Shown here one piece after another: positions 25,734 to 34,426 of a DNA stretch of 64,000 nt. The notes beneath the pieces were generated by a model. It had not been told where the DNA came from. It saw nothing but the letters and a program-made list of their open reading frames with translations, and did no database searches. The translations under genes were made by a program, and so were the position numbers. Within the stretch, counting starts at the first letter, position 1; each line of letters opens with the position of its first letter. The stretch covers positions 744,001 through 808,000 of the forward strand of contig NZ_BBWW01000001.1 in the NCBI RefSeq assembly GCF_001485215.1. The letters are read 5' to 3'. This DNA comes from Leptolyngbya sp. NIES-2104 (GTDB lineage: Bacteria; Cyanobacteriota; Cyanobacteriia; Leptolyngbyales; Leptolyngbyaceae).

Positions 25734-27892
25734 GGAGTTTTCCTCTGCTCAATAATGTGCTGACCAATGAGATCGATCGCTTGTGTCAAGGGATGATCAG
25801 GATAGCGCACCGAGAAGATTTCGCTGCTCGATAGACACATCATCTCTTCCGAGAAGGGCAGAATTTCGGCAACTGAGACTCCATACGTTGCTTCTAATTG
25901 TTGTCGGTAGGGTTCAACCTCAAACGTCAGGAGTACTTTATTCACGACCAGCAACATTTCTGCGACGGATAGCATTTTCGCCAGTTCCAAGATCACAGAA
26001 GTCCCTTGATAATCCTGGTAATCTGGGCGCAGCGTGACAATCAGCAAACTGCAAGCAGAAAGAGCCTGTAACGTTTCTTCATTCAGTCCGGGATGCGTGT
26101 CAATCAACAGAAAATCGAGTTGCAGATCGCGACTCACTTCAGAAAATCCATCCAGTAACCTCTCTTGGTGGTATCCCTCTCGTAGAATCCGCGTAATATC
26201 GTTCGTGTTGGAACTTGCTGGAACTAGATAAATGCTGCCTTCTGGAGTTCGATTCGAGGATTGATTCTGCAAAATGTGACTTAGATCGTAAGCGGCTTCA
26301 TACAACCTACAATTTCCCCAAAGATAATCATTGAGTGTGCGATCGATTGTGTCATGATCTAAACCAAATAACACATGAATTCCAGGCGATTGCAGGTCGG
26401 TATCAATGATTCCAACTCGATGCCCTTGCTTCGCAATACTAATCGCTAAATTACTCGTTAAATTTGACTTGCCCGTGCCTCCTCGATAAGAGTGAACAGC
26501 AATAGTTTGAGTAGAGTTCTCAGCATCAGGAACAATCTCCGGTTGCTGTGGTCGTTTAACAGTAAAGTACTCTCGTTCGGTTGTATTCAGGCTTTCAATC
26601 GGGGAGCGGGACAGAGGAGGATATGAAGATGATTGATAGAGATCCTCCATGTCAACGCTTCCTTGCGTGCGTTTCTGGAGTTGACGAAAATGATCGGTTG
26701 TCGCGATCTCAGCAACGATGCGCCTTTTTTGAGTCTCATCCACAGAAACCTGCAATAGATGTAGCTGTTGTTCTAGTGCACACTCACGAGAATGAACTTC
26801 TTGAGCCATACGCTGAAAGACGCGAGCGAGTTGTCCTAATTCATCCTCCTGATGAATCAAATCATTCAGACTATCAGAATTAAAGGTTTTTGTTTCAACG
26901 GCTGCGGCTGCGCTCGTCAAGCGTGCTACTTGCTGTCGGTAAAGAATTTCTTGGTCGCGTAGTTGCTTGCGCTCTAGATAGGCTCTAATCCTAGTTCTGA
27001 GTAAAATTGGATCAAAGGGTTTATGCAAGTAATCTTCTGCACCGAGTTCAATGCACCTGACTGCACCCTCAATCTCATCTAAGGCAGAAATCATGATCAC
27101 AGGAATATGTCTCCAGGTCTCATGCTGCTTGAGGTGCTGAAGCAATTCAAGCCCACTTAATCCTGGCATAACTACATCTAACAAAATCAGATCATAGGGA
27201 ATGGCTTTGAGCAGGCGTAGAGCTTGTTTTGCATTCGTCGCCGTTGTGACTTTGTAAGCATGTCGCCTCAATTGTCGAGCGAGTAAGTCACAATTTGTCA
27301 TGTTATCATCAATCACTAAAATCAGTCCGTTCTGGGGCTGATGCTCAGAAGAGTCTTGAGTCAGCGATCGCAATGTTGTAGCCGCACTCTGCGCGAGGGT
27401 GCTAGCCGTTGAGCTTTCAAGGAAAAGGTTAGGGGCACTATTCGCTTGAGCATTGAGCGTCTGTAACTGCTGAGCAGCCAGATTGATAATATCATTCACC
27501 AATCCTAATAATTGTTGAGCAGAAGTATTGAGCTTATCCAGGTCGGGGATGAGTTCAGGCGGGGCTTCCTCTAGCAGCATCTCACAATAGCCTATGACTG
27601 TGCTTAATGGTGTGAGCAGTTCCATCCGCAGCGTAGCGCCAAACTCAGTCAGATCACCTTCGATTTGGCTCATTTCGAGTTGTGTGGGATCGAGCGTGAC
27701 CGTGACCAGCTTTAACAAGTGTTCACTACAACCATAAATCTTTTGCAAATCTTCAAACCAGGTCGTTTCCTGCTGAGTTTGCAACGTTTCTAGCAGCAGT
27801 TGGCTGTAGCCCATCATGCCATTAATTGGAGTACAGAGTTCGTGTCGTAAATAAGCAAGGAGCGCATGATGCACAGGTCGGTTCTGCTCCAT
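25730..27892 (-). CDS. DHp-like/receiver/ParA-MinD ATPase fusion protein, module A
   Basis: A protein of 720 aa. Residues 8-65 contain YLRHELCTPINGMMGY, a true H-box (H17). A second similar helix pair (about 90-165) has MELLTPLS, without the His. A receiver follows (about 195-315; VIDDN, LLDVVMP, HKPFD intact), then a HAMP-like helical linker (about 345-425). A C-terminal P-loop ATPase of the ParA/MinD class spans about 460-715: SYRGGTGKSN, VGIIDTDLQSPG, LLIDTHPG and LIVTLRPDYQDY. The signature Lys of KGGVGKT is replaced by Arg. There is no HATPase_c domain, so it cannot phosphorylate itself in the usual way. AAGGAACC precedes the ATG. The gene overlaps the SulP gene by four bases. It presumably receives phosphate from the kinase encoded upstream and moves or switches through the ATPase. 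Confidence 0.85.
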   Translation of the reverse strand: MEQNRPVHHALLAYLRHELCTPINGMMGYSQLLLETLQTQQETTWFEDLQKIYGCSEHLLKLVTVTLDPTQLEMSQIEGDLTEFGATLRMELLTPLSTVIGYCEMLLEEAPPELIPDLDKLNTSAQQLLGLVNDIINLAAQQLQTLNAQANSAPNLFLESSTASTLAQSAATTLRSLTQDSSEHQPQNGLILVIDDNMTNCDLLARQLRRHAYKVTTATNAKQALRLLKAIPYDLILLDVVMPGLSGLELLQHLKQHETWRHIPVIMISALDEIEGAVRCIELGAEDYLHKPFDPILLRTRIRAYLERKQLRDQEILYRQQVARLTSAAAAVETKTFNSDSLNDLIHQEDELGQLARVFQRMAQEVHSRECALEQQLHLLQVSVDETQKRRIVAEIATTDHFRQLQKRTQGSVDMEDLYQSSSYPPLSRSPIESLNTTEREYFTVKRPQQPEIVPDAENSTQTIAVHSYRGGTGKSNLTSNLAISIAKQGHRVGIIDTDLQSPGIHVLFGLDHDTIDRTLNDYLWGNCRLYEAAYDLSHILQNQSSNRTPEGSIYLVPASSNTNDITRILREGYHQERLLDGFSEVSRDLQLDFLLIDTHPGLNEETLQALSACSLLIVTLRPDYQDYQGTSVILELAKMLSVAEMLLVVNKVLLTFEVEPYRQQLEATYGVSVAEILPFSEEMMCLSSSEIFSVRYPDHPLTQAIDLIGQHIIEQRKTP

Positions 27893-27929
27893 TCTGGAAG
27901 GTTCCTTCGTTAAAGTAATGTTGTATTCG

Positions 27930-30437
27930 TTATCGGTTAGAAACGTTTGCTAGGTCGGGACGTGCTGCAAGGAGACCGTGAATTTCATCGAGCAGGAGTT
28001 GACGGCTATTGCTTCCTTTTTGGTAAATTCGTTGAGTTTGCCCGTTGAGCCACTGCCGTTCCTCGATCGTTAAATCCTTGGCAGTCAGCACAATCACCGG
28101 GATCGTTCGCCATTCAGAATGTTGACGAAGCTCTCGAATAAACTCAAACCCATCCATTTCTGGCATCATCAAATCAAGCAGGATGATGCCCGGCTGCTCG
28201 GTCTGCATCACCTCTAGCGCCCGAAGTCCATTCTCAGCTTCAAGCACCCGCCAGCCGACTTTCGTAAGTTGACGACAGATCATTTCCCGATTGACTCCGT
28301 TATCTTCGACCACCAGAACCGAAGAAGGGGATGAGGTTGTTTGGTAAGGCTGCAAGAGTGTCAGTAAGCGATCGTAGTTGATCGGTTTGATCAAATAATC
28401 CACGGCTCCCAAGGCATAGCCCAAAGATTGATCATCTTCAACCGTTACCATGACAACAGGAATATGACATAGCTCCGGATCAGATTTTAGATAGGTCAGA
28501 ACCTCCCAACCATTTAGATTCGGCATTCTGACATCGAGAAGAATGACGCTCGGTAAGTGTTCTCTGGCAAGGCGCAGACCTTCATGCCCATCTTCAGCGG
28601 TGATCACGTTGAATCCTTCTCGACTAAGATAGCGCTGCATGATATCGAGAGCAGAAAGGTCATCATCAATGACGAGAATGTTACTTGTGCCAACGATCGC
28701 AGAACTAATCTCCTGCTGCTCTTGTGCGATCGAGGGTTCAGGTTGAAGAGGTTGAGCTTGCTCTGGCAAGCGAATAGTAAACGTCGTTCCTTTCCCTGCT
28801 TCGCTCTCAACTTCGATCGTTCCTCCCATAATTTGACAAAACTGCTGAGTGATGACCAATCCCAACCCTGTGCCGCCATATTTGCGTGTCGTCGAAGCAT
28901 CTGCTTGAGTAAATGACTGAAATAGCCTCGATCGCTGCTCTGGAGTCATGCCAATTCCGGTATCACTGACCCTAAAAGTAATCCAGTCCGCTTCTTTCCG
29001 CTCTACAGAAAGTGTAATCGTGCCATTTTCGGTAAACTTACTCGCATTACTAAGGAGATTGAACAGGCTTTGTCGTAGTTTAGTCAAATCAGCTCGCATT
29101 GAACCAATCGTTTCAGGACAGGTTACAACCAGAACATTGTTGTTTTTCCTGACCAGAGGGCGAAGTGTGTCCGTCACCTCTTCTAGTAAGGGAGCGATCG
29201 CAAACGTTTCCAGGAAGAGTTCCATCTTGCCTGCTTCGACTTTGGACAGATCTAGGATGTTGTTAATCAGTCCTAGCAGATGCTTTCCTGCACCATTAAT
29301 CTTTTGCACATCTGGAACTAAACCCGTTGTGCCTTGATCCGTCATTTCTTCAACTAACATCTCGCTATAGCCGATGATTGCGTTTAGCGGTGTGCGGAGT
29401 TCATGACTCATGTTCGCCAAAAATTTACTCTTGGTCGCATTGGCTTCCTCGGCTTGGACGGTCGCTTTCTGAGCAGATTTCATACTTTCAGCGAGTTGAG
29501 CAGTCCGTTGATCGACTGCTTGAGCTAGATTCTGCTCACGAGTTGCAACTTCATGCGCCATGTGTTGAAAGGCTCGCGCTAATTGCCCTGGTTCATCGGC
29601 TCGTCGTGCGACCTTCGTAAGGTTAGGTGAATCGAATTCACTAACTTGTTCTGCTGTCATACTGCCCGTTTTAACATTGCGGGCGATTTCAGTAAGCTGT
29701 GTGATCGGGTGAATCACTCTTCGCTTCAGGAGTCGATTGATCAGCAGAACCACGATCGCAAAAATCGCGGTAAAAATGCCCATTGTTAACGCTAGATACT
29801 GATATCCCTTTGCGAACACCTGATCAGAAGGTACATAGATCGTCTGCGCGGCAACAATATCATTCAGTTTCCAACCAAAACCGTTCTCTGCCCCAAAGCT
29901 GGCAACCAACCCTTTAGGAGCAGCGGCAGGAGTACTATGGCACTGCAAACAGCTAGCATCTCGCATGGCGAGGGGACGCGCTGTAAAGAACTGTTTTACT
30001 CCATTCATGTCCCGATAGCCTGAAAGTTTATCGAGATCGGGATGTGCGCGAAATTGCTCGACCAGTTTAGCTTCAAACTCATCCGCTTTATCCTTGGGAT
30101 TCGTCGGGTTTGGCGCGGCTTCTTTATAGAAGAAATTTCGATAGTCAGCCTGAGTCCGAAAACCTTCAAATACTTGTCGTGCTGCGTAAGTTGGCACGAC
30201 TTCAAGCATAAAATTTGTTTGCAATTGGCTCTTTAACAGAGGAGCAAGGCGATCGCTAGTATAATGCCTTACTGCGTTGACTGTGTGACTTAAAATTTCT
30301 GCTTTCGTTGTGACTTCATCCTCGGCTTTTTGCTGCATTGCTCCAGACAGCGTAATGCCACTGAGGACAATTCCACCCACAAAAATCAGCGCCAGCAGTA
30401 AGGTAAATTGAGTTCCAAGTCTGAGTTTTCTAAGCAT
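27930..30437 (-). CDS. Tll0287/DUF3365 heme-sensor hybrid histidine kinase, module A
   Basis: A protein of 835 aa from the ATG at 30437, two codons after a GTG start. A first membrane helix (about 10-30) leads into a periplasmic DUF3365/Tll0287-type domain with SCLQCHS near residue 163, a c-type heme motif CxxCH. A second helix (about 215-237) is followed by HAMP, the HisKA domain with [16 protein letters not shown] (about 345-360), HATPase_c ([22 protein letters not shown]) and two receivers (DVRMP and DLMMP, both with Asp and KP). It should sense redox or a small ligand at the heme and feed a phosphorelay. It stands 37 bases upstream of the ATPase-fusion gene and is paralogous to 49899-52391 over its full length. 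Confidence 0.9.
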   Translation of the reverse strand: MLRKLRLGTQFTLLLALIFVGGIVLSGITLSGAMQQKAEDEVTTKAEILSHTVNAVRHYTSDRLAPLLKSQLQTNFMLEVVPTYAARQVFEGFRTQADYRNFFYKEAAPNPTNPKDKADEFEAKLVEQFRAHPDLDKLSGYRDMNGVKQFFTARPLAMRDASCLQCHSTPAAAPKGLVASFGAENGFGWKLNDIVAAQTIYVPSDQVFAKGYQYLALTMGIFTAIFAIVVLLINRLLKRRVIHPITQLTEIARNVKTGSMTAEQVSEFDSPNLTKVARRADEPGQLARAFQHMAHEVATREQNLAQAVDQRTAQLAESMKSAQKATVQAEEANATKSKFLANMSHELRTPLNAIIGYSEMLVEEMTDQGTTGLVPDVQKINGAGKHLLGLINNILDLSKVEAGKMELFLETFAIAPLLEEVTDTLRPLVRKNNNVLVVTCPETIGSMRADLTKLRQSLFNLLSNASKFTENGTITLSVERKEADWITFRVSDTGIGMTPEQRSRLFQSFTQADASTTRKYGGTGLGLVITQQFCQIMGGTIEVESEAGKGTTFTIRLPEQAQPLQPEPSIAQEQQEISSAIVGTSNILVIDDDLSALDIMQRYLSREGFNVITAEDGHEGLRLAREHLPSVILLDVRMPNLNGWEVLTYLKSDPELCHIPVVMVTVEDDQSLGYALGAVDYLIKPINYDRLLTLLQPYQTTSSPSSVLVVEDNGVNREMICRQLTKVGWRVLEAENGLRALEVMQTEQPGIILLDLMMPEMDGFEFIRELRQHSEWRTIPVIVLTAKDLTIEERQWLNGQTQRIYQKGSNSRQLLLDEIHGLLAARPDLANVSNR

Positions 30438-30586
30438 TTTCACTTCTGGGTAAGAGATTTATCTTTCACAGTTTCTAAAACTTGCATTGCGAGTAGCCAT
30501 ACAAATCGTGGGTGCTAAAGACAGACGATTATGCAGAATTAGGAAATATCGATGTTACGGATTGTTGAAATTTAGTTTCGAGCTTG

Positions 30587-33500
30587 CTAGCGTTTTGATG
30601 GCTGCTTGACCGTACGATCGAGTAAATTGGGTGCAGCTCTCGAAACGGGTGCAGCCGTGGTCATAATGCGGGTGCGGCTTTGAGACTTCCAATGCTGATA
30701 TTTGAGCAAAGGAAAGGATGAGACTCGCTTTGCCATTGCCCAGAAAAAAACGTAACTCGCAAGCAATCGCTCAAAAGAGCCAAACCGAGATTCTCGTAAT
30801 TCTTCTAGTACAATCTGTTGCGGTCTGAACTGATCACTGGTAGGGGCGACAGTTATGGGGCTTGGTAAAATAATTGCATTCTGAAAGCCTTGATGCGCGA
30901 TCGCTGGATTGTGTCCTAAAGCAACAATATCTGCCCCGGAATTGAAGTTTCGGACTCCATTGGCTTGTTTACCCGTCATCAAGACTGCACTTTCGTCCTC
31001 TTTTCGCCTCTGGCTGCGCCGCCCATCGGGAACTCCTAAAAGCACTAATGTTCCCCGCACAACCCGATGTCCGAAGTGATGCAGCATGTGATCCTGAGGA
31101 TCACTGCTATGCACTTCTAGTGAGGCAATTCCATAACTGAGTGAGAACAGCTTGCTCACATAAGCTTCCAACAATTGATGTACCCAAGCGATGTCTCCAA
31201 TGACTAATGTGCGTTTACCTGTTCGCGATCGAAGCGGTCTGCCCTGGAAATACCGGAGTCCTAGTGTCCAAAACCAAGCTCCAAAGATGTAGATAAAAAT
31301 GTCAGCGAATGTCAGCAAGGGGAGCAAAGATGCAGGAACAGGTGAATCAGCCAAGCCAAACACCCAACGAAAAATAGTTTGGACGAATGGAATTTGAAAT
31401 CCAACCGTAATCAGCACATAAAGAGCTTGAATTCCCCAAGCTAGAGGCGCTTCTAAAATGTGTAAAGCCCATTTTTTCCCAGTCTCAACAATCTGCTGAT
31501 GCTCTGGAGAATGAATTGACTCTCCGTCTACTGTCGCGCCGATAATCGCAACAACGCTTCGATCGATAAACTCACGCTTCAGATTTTCTAATGTCAAAAG
31601 CTCGGCTACAGTGAGCGTCATTCCAAATGCACCTTGAGCTGAGAATCGTTGTCGCAGCCGTTTTGCTAAATATAAGAGTAGCTCTGTCAAAGTTGCTTGA
31701 GTAGCAGCGATCGAGACCGTTGCAGGTTCAGCCGATCGTCGTCCACTGCAATTGACAAAAATCCGACGGGTAAAATCAGAGTCTTGATAATAATACTGAG
31801 CGATCGCACTTCCCATCAGGCTACAAACTTCTCCCGTCAGAATAAATAGCTCACCAATCAACCCTTGGCGACGTAATTCTTCAAAGGCATTCGTCGCTTG
31901 TAACGTAGGAAAGGTTTGTCCAGATTGGCTGATTGCTAGTACGATCGAAGCATTGTCTAAATGAAGCCCTTCTAAGTCGTACTGCAATCGCCGTAAAACC
32001 TGATTCGCAGAAAGCGTTTTGATCGTTAAACCAGGAAACAGGAGCGCTAAATCTTGAGCAAATTGTTCACCGACCCACAAGCTACTCTCAACCCCGGTAA
32101 TCAGAAGATCTAGAGATTGCTGATGAGGCGCATTATCCAGTTTCAGGTTGATGGTTGCCCGATGCTTGTATTCCCAGCGATTCGCTTTTGCAATGAGCAA
32201 TTCAGCCAAATTGTCTGCACTTTGACGATTAAACGAAGTTGGATCGCTCCAGGAAACATCGATCGCTTTAAGCACCTTGGGGATTTCCTTAAGGTTACGT
32301 TCTACCGGATCTTTAGAATCCGCCTCTGGAGGTAGAATATAGGCGTTTCCCTGAAGCGGAATCCATCGCTGCTCTAGTTCTGATCCCAGCAATTCACGGT
32401 CTTCTAGCATCGAATATACTGTGATGTGATTCACGCCGACCCAAGCAATTTCACCCGTTTTTTGATCTAAATCTAATCGATAGGCTCTAGGAACATCCGA
32501 CAAAACTGCATCGACAGCAGCAGGTTCTGAAGCATAGATCATATACTCGTCTTGAACATTGAACCCCGTTACCATCGGTTGTCCCCAAGCACTAAGAACC
32601 AGACTTGTCTCACTCAGCGTTGAAACGACGACTAGCCCAAAGCTCCCTTTGGCTCTTGACATCAGGAGTTTCGTCGCCTGATACACATTGTTATGAAAGA
32701 AACTATAGATCGCTGTTTTGACAAAATCGGCTTGCTTCGAGACAGTCCATTGACTCACCAAAGGACTTTGGCTCAGCGCTTGCCAAACCTCTTGCTCAAA
32801 CTGGCGTAAGTGTTTCTTAGAGATATCTAATATCGATTGACCATAAGGTAACAAGAGCGCCTCGTGATGCTTCAGAAAGATGGGTTCAACGATCGCAACC
32901 CAATTTTTTATCTCTGACACAGAAGGCGCAGTATTCGGTGCTGTTTTCGCAGGAGTTTTCCCTCCAAATGCTTCCTCGATCGATTCAGCAACCACAAGCT
33001 GATATGCCAGCCTGAATGAGGCATCCCACATTCCCTGAGTGATTAATAAATCCATCATGCCTGCAAGCTTGGGAGAGTCACCGATCGTTGCATTCGGAGT
33101 ATGCAGCACTCGCTCTAGCCATAAACCTAGGTGAGCATTCTCAATCATTCCTCCAAAGAGCATCCAGCCATCGAAGTCCCCATTATGAGTAATTCGGTGG
33201 CTCACATTTTTACGATCGTATTGCCATCTCCCTTGTTCCACACTCCAGACATCCGCATAGCGAGCGGGCATCCACTCGTGCCAGTGAGTTTCTAAGATTG
33301 CGGGCGGACTGCTTGTTGCATATCGATAATGCCAGACTCCTACCACAGCAGAATCTAGCGCCTTAGCACCAACACAAGTTGCTCGATACCTTTCTGTGGC
33401 AAAGGCAGCTTCTAGGAAGTGAGTCAAATTTTGTCGCTTCCAGTTGACCACTTTCGCGCCAACAAACTCGATTTGAGCCGCACGATCGCGTGCCAAAACA

Positions 33501-34312
33501 ACTCCTCCCCCTGCTTGCTCACCCCGAAGCTCAGTTTCGCGACCCATTGTATTAAAAATATCAATCACTCGTGCAGGTAGAAGCTCACTTCCATCCTGCG
33601 GCAACCGTTTTCCTAAGAATCCGAAGTTACCACAGTTAAAGCAAGTTGCCTCACCTGTAATCACAGCAATCACATCGGATAGTGAGCTAATTATCACTAA
33701 GAGATTCGCACCCACGAAGGCTTGAATGAGAAACTGACCCACGATCGCTTTCGTGCTATCAGAAGCGCTTAAAAAAGATACAAGAAAGGGAGCGGTTAGC
33801 AACGCAAACCCCAGCGAGAATGTATTGAATAAGATACCGCCTAAAGCTTTTACTCTGATGCGCCAAGACGTAGCTCGACCTGCTGCAACCCAAGGATAAT
33901 TTGTTTTAGCAATAAAAGGTAAAAAAACAGAACTAAATGGGGCACATGATCTCAACACGTCCAATGAAGTTCTATTTTCCAGGATATTTTTACCTGTAAT
34001 AAAGTAGAGATCTTGGTCAAAAATGGCAGTCAGAAGCGTATGACCCAACCCATGAATCAAAATCGCACTATTCCAGATGAACCTGAGCAGAAAAGCACTG
34101 ATGAGAAAGAATGAACTAAGTAAAAGCAGGCTTGGCATCCTGATCCCAGCCGAAACCATCATCAATACAATGATGACTTCTGGAACTAAGTTGTAAATAA
34201 TTGCAAACCGAATTGCCATAGGTAACAATAAGAACACCTTAGATTTATAGCGAGCTGCTAAATTTTTAGCTGCAAGAACAGCTAAAAAATGACCCGTTTT
34301 ATCAACACCCAT
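30587..34312 (-). CDS. Membrane M50-like domain fused to class II amidotransferase, SIS and transmembrane domains, module A
   Basis: A protein of 1241 aa. Residues 1-225 are a multi-helix membrane region with ILIHGLGHTLL (87-91 HGLGH), GGILFN (158-163) and NLLVIISSLSD (203-213), the order seen in site-2 (M50) metalloproteases, but with Gly where the catalytic Glu belongs. From Cys227 (FNCGNFGFLGKR) on it matches the product of 43015-45984: a GATase2 domain with HYRYATS and THNGDFDGW, an SIS domain (about 735-880; SQSGQTFPTLQATNA), membrane helices (about 955-1010) and a C-terminal region. The order GATase2-SIS is that of glucosamine-6-phosphate synthase. Since Cys227 is not N-terminal, activity would need cleavage after Asn226. 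It lies 149 bases upstream of the kinase gene. The repeated element is 30 bases before its start. Confidence 0.75.
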   Translation of the reverse strand: MGVDKTGHFLAVLAAKNLAARYKSKVFLLLPMAIRFAIIYNLVPEVIIVLMMVSAGIRMPSLLLLSSFFLISAFLLRFIWNSAILIHGLGHTLLTAIFDQDLYFITGKNILENRTSLDVLRSCAPFSSVFLPFIAKTNYPWVAAGRATSWRIRVKALGGILFNTFSLGFALLTAPFLVSFLSASDSTKAIVGQFLIQAFVGANLLVIISSLSDVIAVITGEATCFNCGNFGFLGKRLPQDGSELLPARVIDIFNTMGRETELRGEQAGGGVVLARDRAAQIEFVGAKVVNWKRQNLTHFLEAAFATERYRATCVGAKALDSAVVGVWHYRYATSSPPAILETHWHEWMPARYADVWSVEQGRWQYDRKNVSHRITHNGDFDGWMLFGGMIENAHLGLWLERVLHTPNATIGDSPKLAGMMDLLITQGMWDASFRLAYQLVVAESIEEAFGGKTPAKTAPNTAPSVSEIKNWVAIVEPIFLKHHEALLLPYGQSILDISKKHLRQFEQEVWQALSQSPLVSQWTVSKQADFVKTAIYSFFHNNVYQATKLLMSRAKGSFGLVVVSTLSETSLVLSAWGQPMVTGFNVQDEYMIYASEPAAVDAVLSDVPRAYRLDLDQKTGEIAWVGVNHITVYSMLEDRELLGSELEQRWIPLQGNAYILPPEADSKDPVERNLKEIPKVLKAIDVSWSDPTSFNRQSADNLAELLIAKANRWEYKHRATINLKLDNAPHQQSLDLLITGVESSLWVGEQFAQDLALLFPGLTIKTLSANQVLRRLQYDLEGLHLDNASIVLAISQSGQTFPTLQATNAFEELRRQGLIGELFILTGEVCSLMGSAIAQYYYQDSDFTRRIFVNCSGRRSAEPATVSIAATQATLTELLLYLAKRLRQRFSAQGAFGMTLTVAELLTLENLKREFIDRSVVAIIGATVDGESIHSPEHQQIVETGKKWALHILEAPLAWGIQALYVLITVGFQIPFVQTIFRWVFGLADSPVPASLLPLLTFADIFIYIFGAWFWTLGLRYFQGRPLRSRTGKRTLVIGDIAWVHQLLEAYVSKLFSLSYGIASLEVHSSDPQDHMLHHFGHRVVRGTLVLLGVPDGRRSQRRKEDESAVLMTGKQANGVRNFNSGADIVALGHNPAIAHQGFQNAIILPSPITVAPTSDQFRPQQIVLEELRESRFGSFERLLASYVFFWAMAKRVSSFPLLKYQHWKSQSRTRIMTTAAPVSRAAPNLLDRTVKQPSKR

Positions 34313-34339
34313 AAACCATATCTAAGGCATTCAAGAATA

Positions 34340-34380
34340 GAGTTCGGAACTTGTTCGGGCGAAAGCTCGGAATTTGTTCG
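34340..34380 (+). repeat. Copy 3 of the recurrent upstream element (complete, two-part)
   Basis: The plus strand reads GAGTTCGGAACTTGTTCGGG then CGAAAGC, and 23 bases after the first half a second half CTCGGAATTTGTTCG then TAAAGG. The two halves are direct repeats about two helical turns apart. It begins 27 bases upstream of the amidotransferase-fusion start. It is the clearest of the four copies. Confidence 0.55.
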
Positions 34381-34426
34381 TAAAGGCTTTCAGGACTACT
34401 AAACGCGATCGAATGAGATGTTATCC

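Noticed and set aside
33629-33640. Intein-like Asn-Cys junction at residues 226-227 of the module A amidotransferase
   Set aside because: The preceding 225 residues are membrane helices without intein blocks, so protein splicing is not supported. Only the question of simple cleavage remains open.
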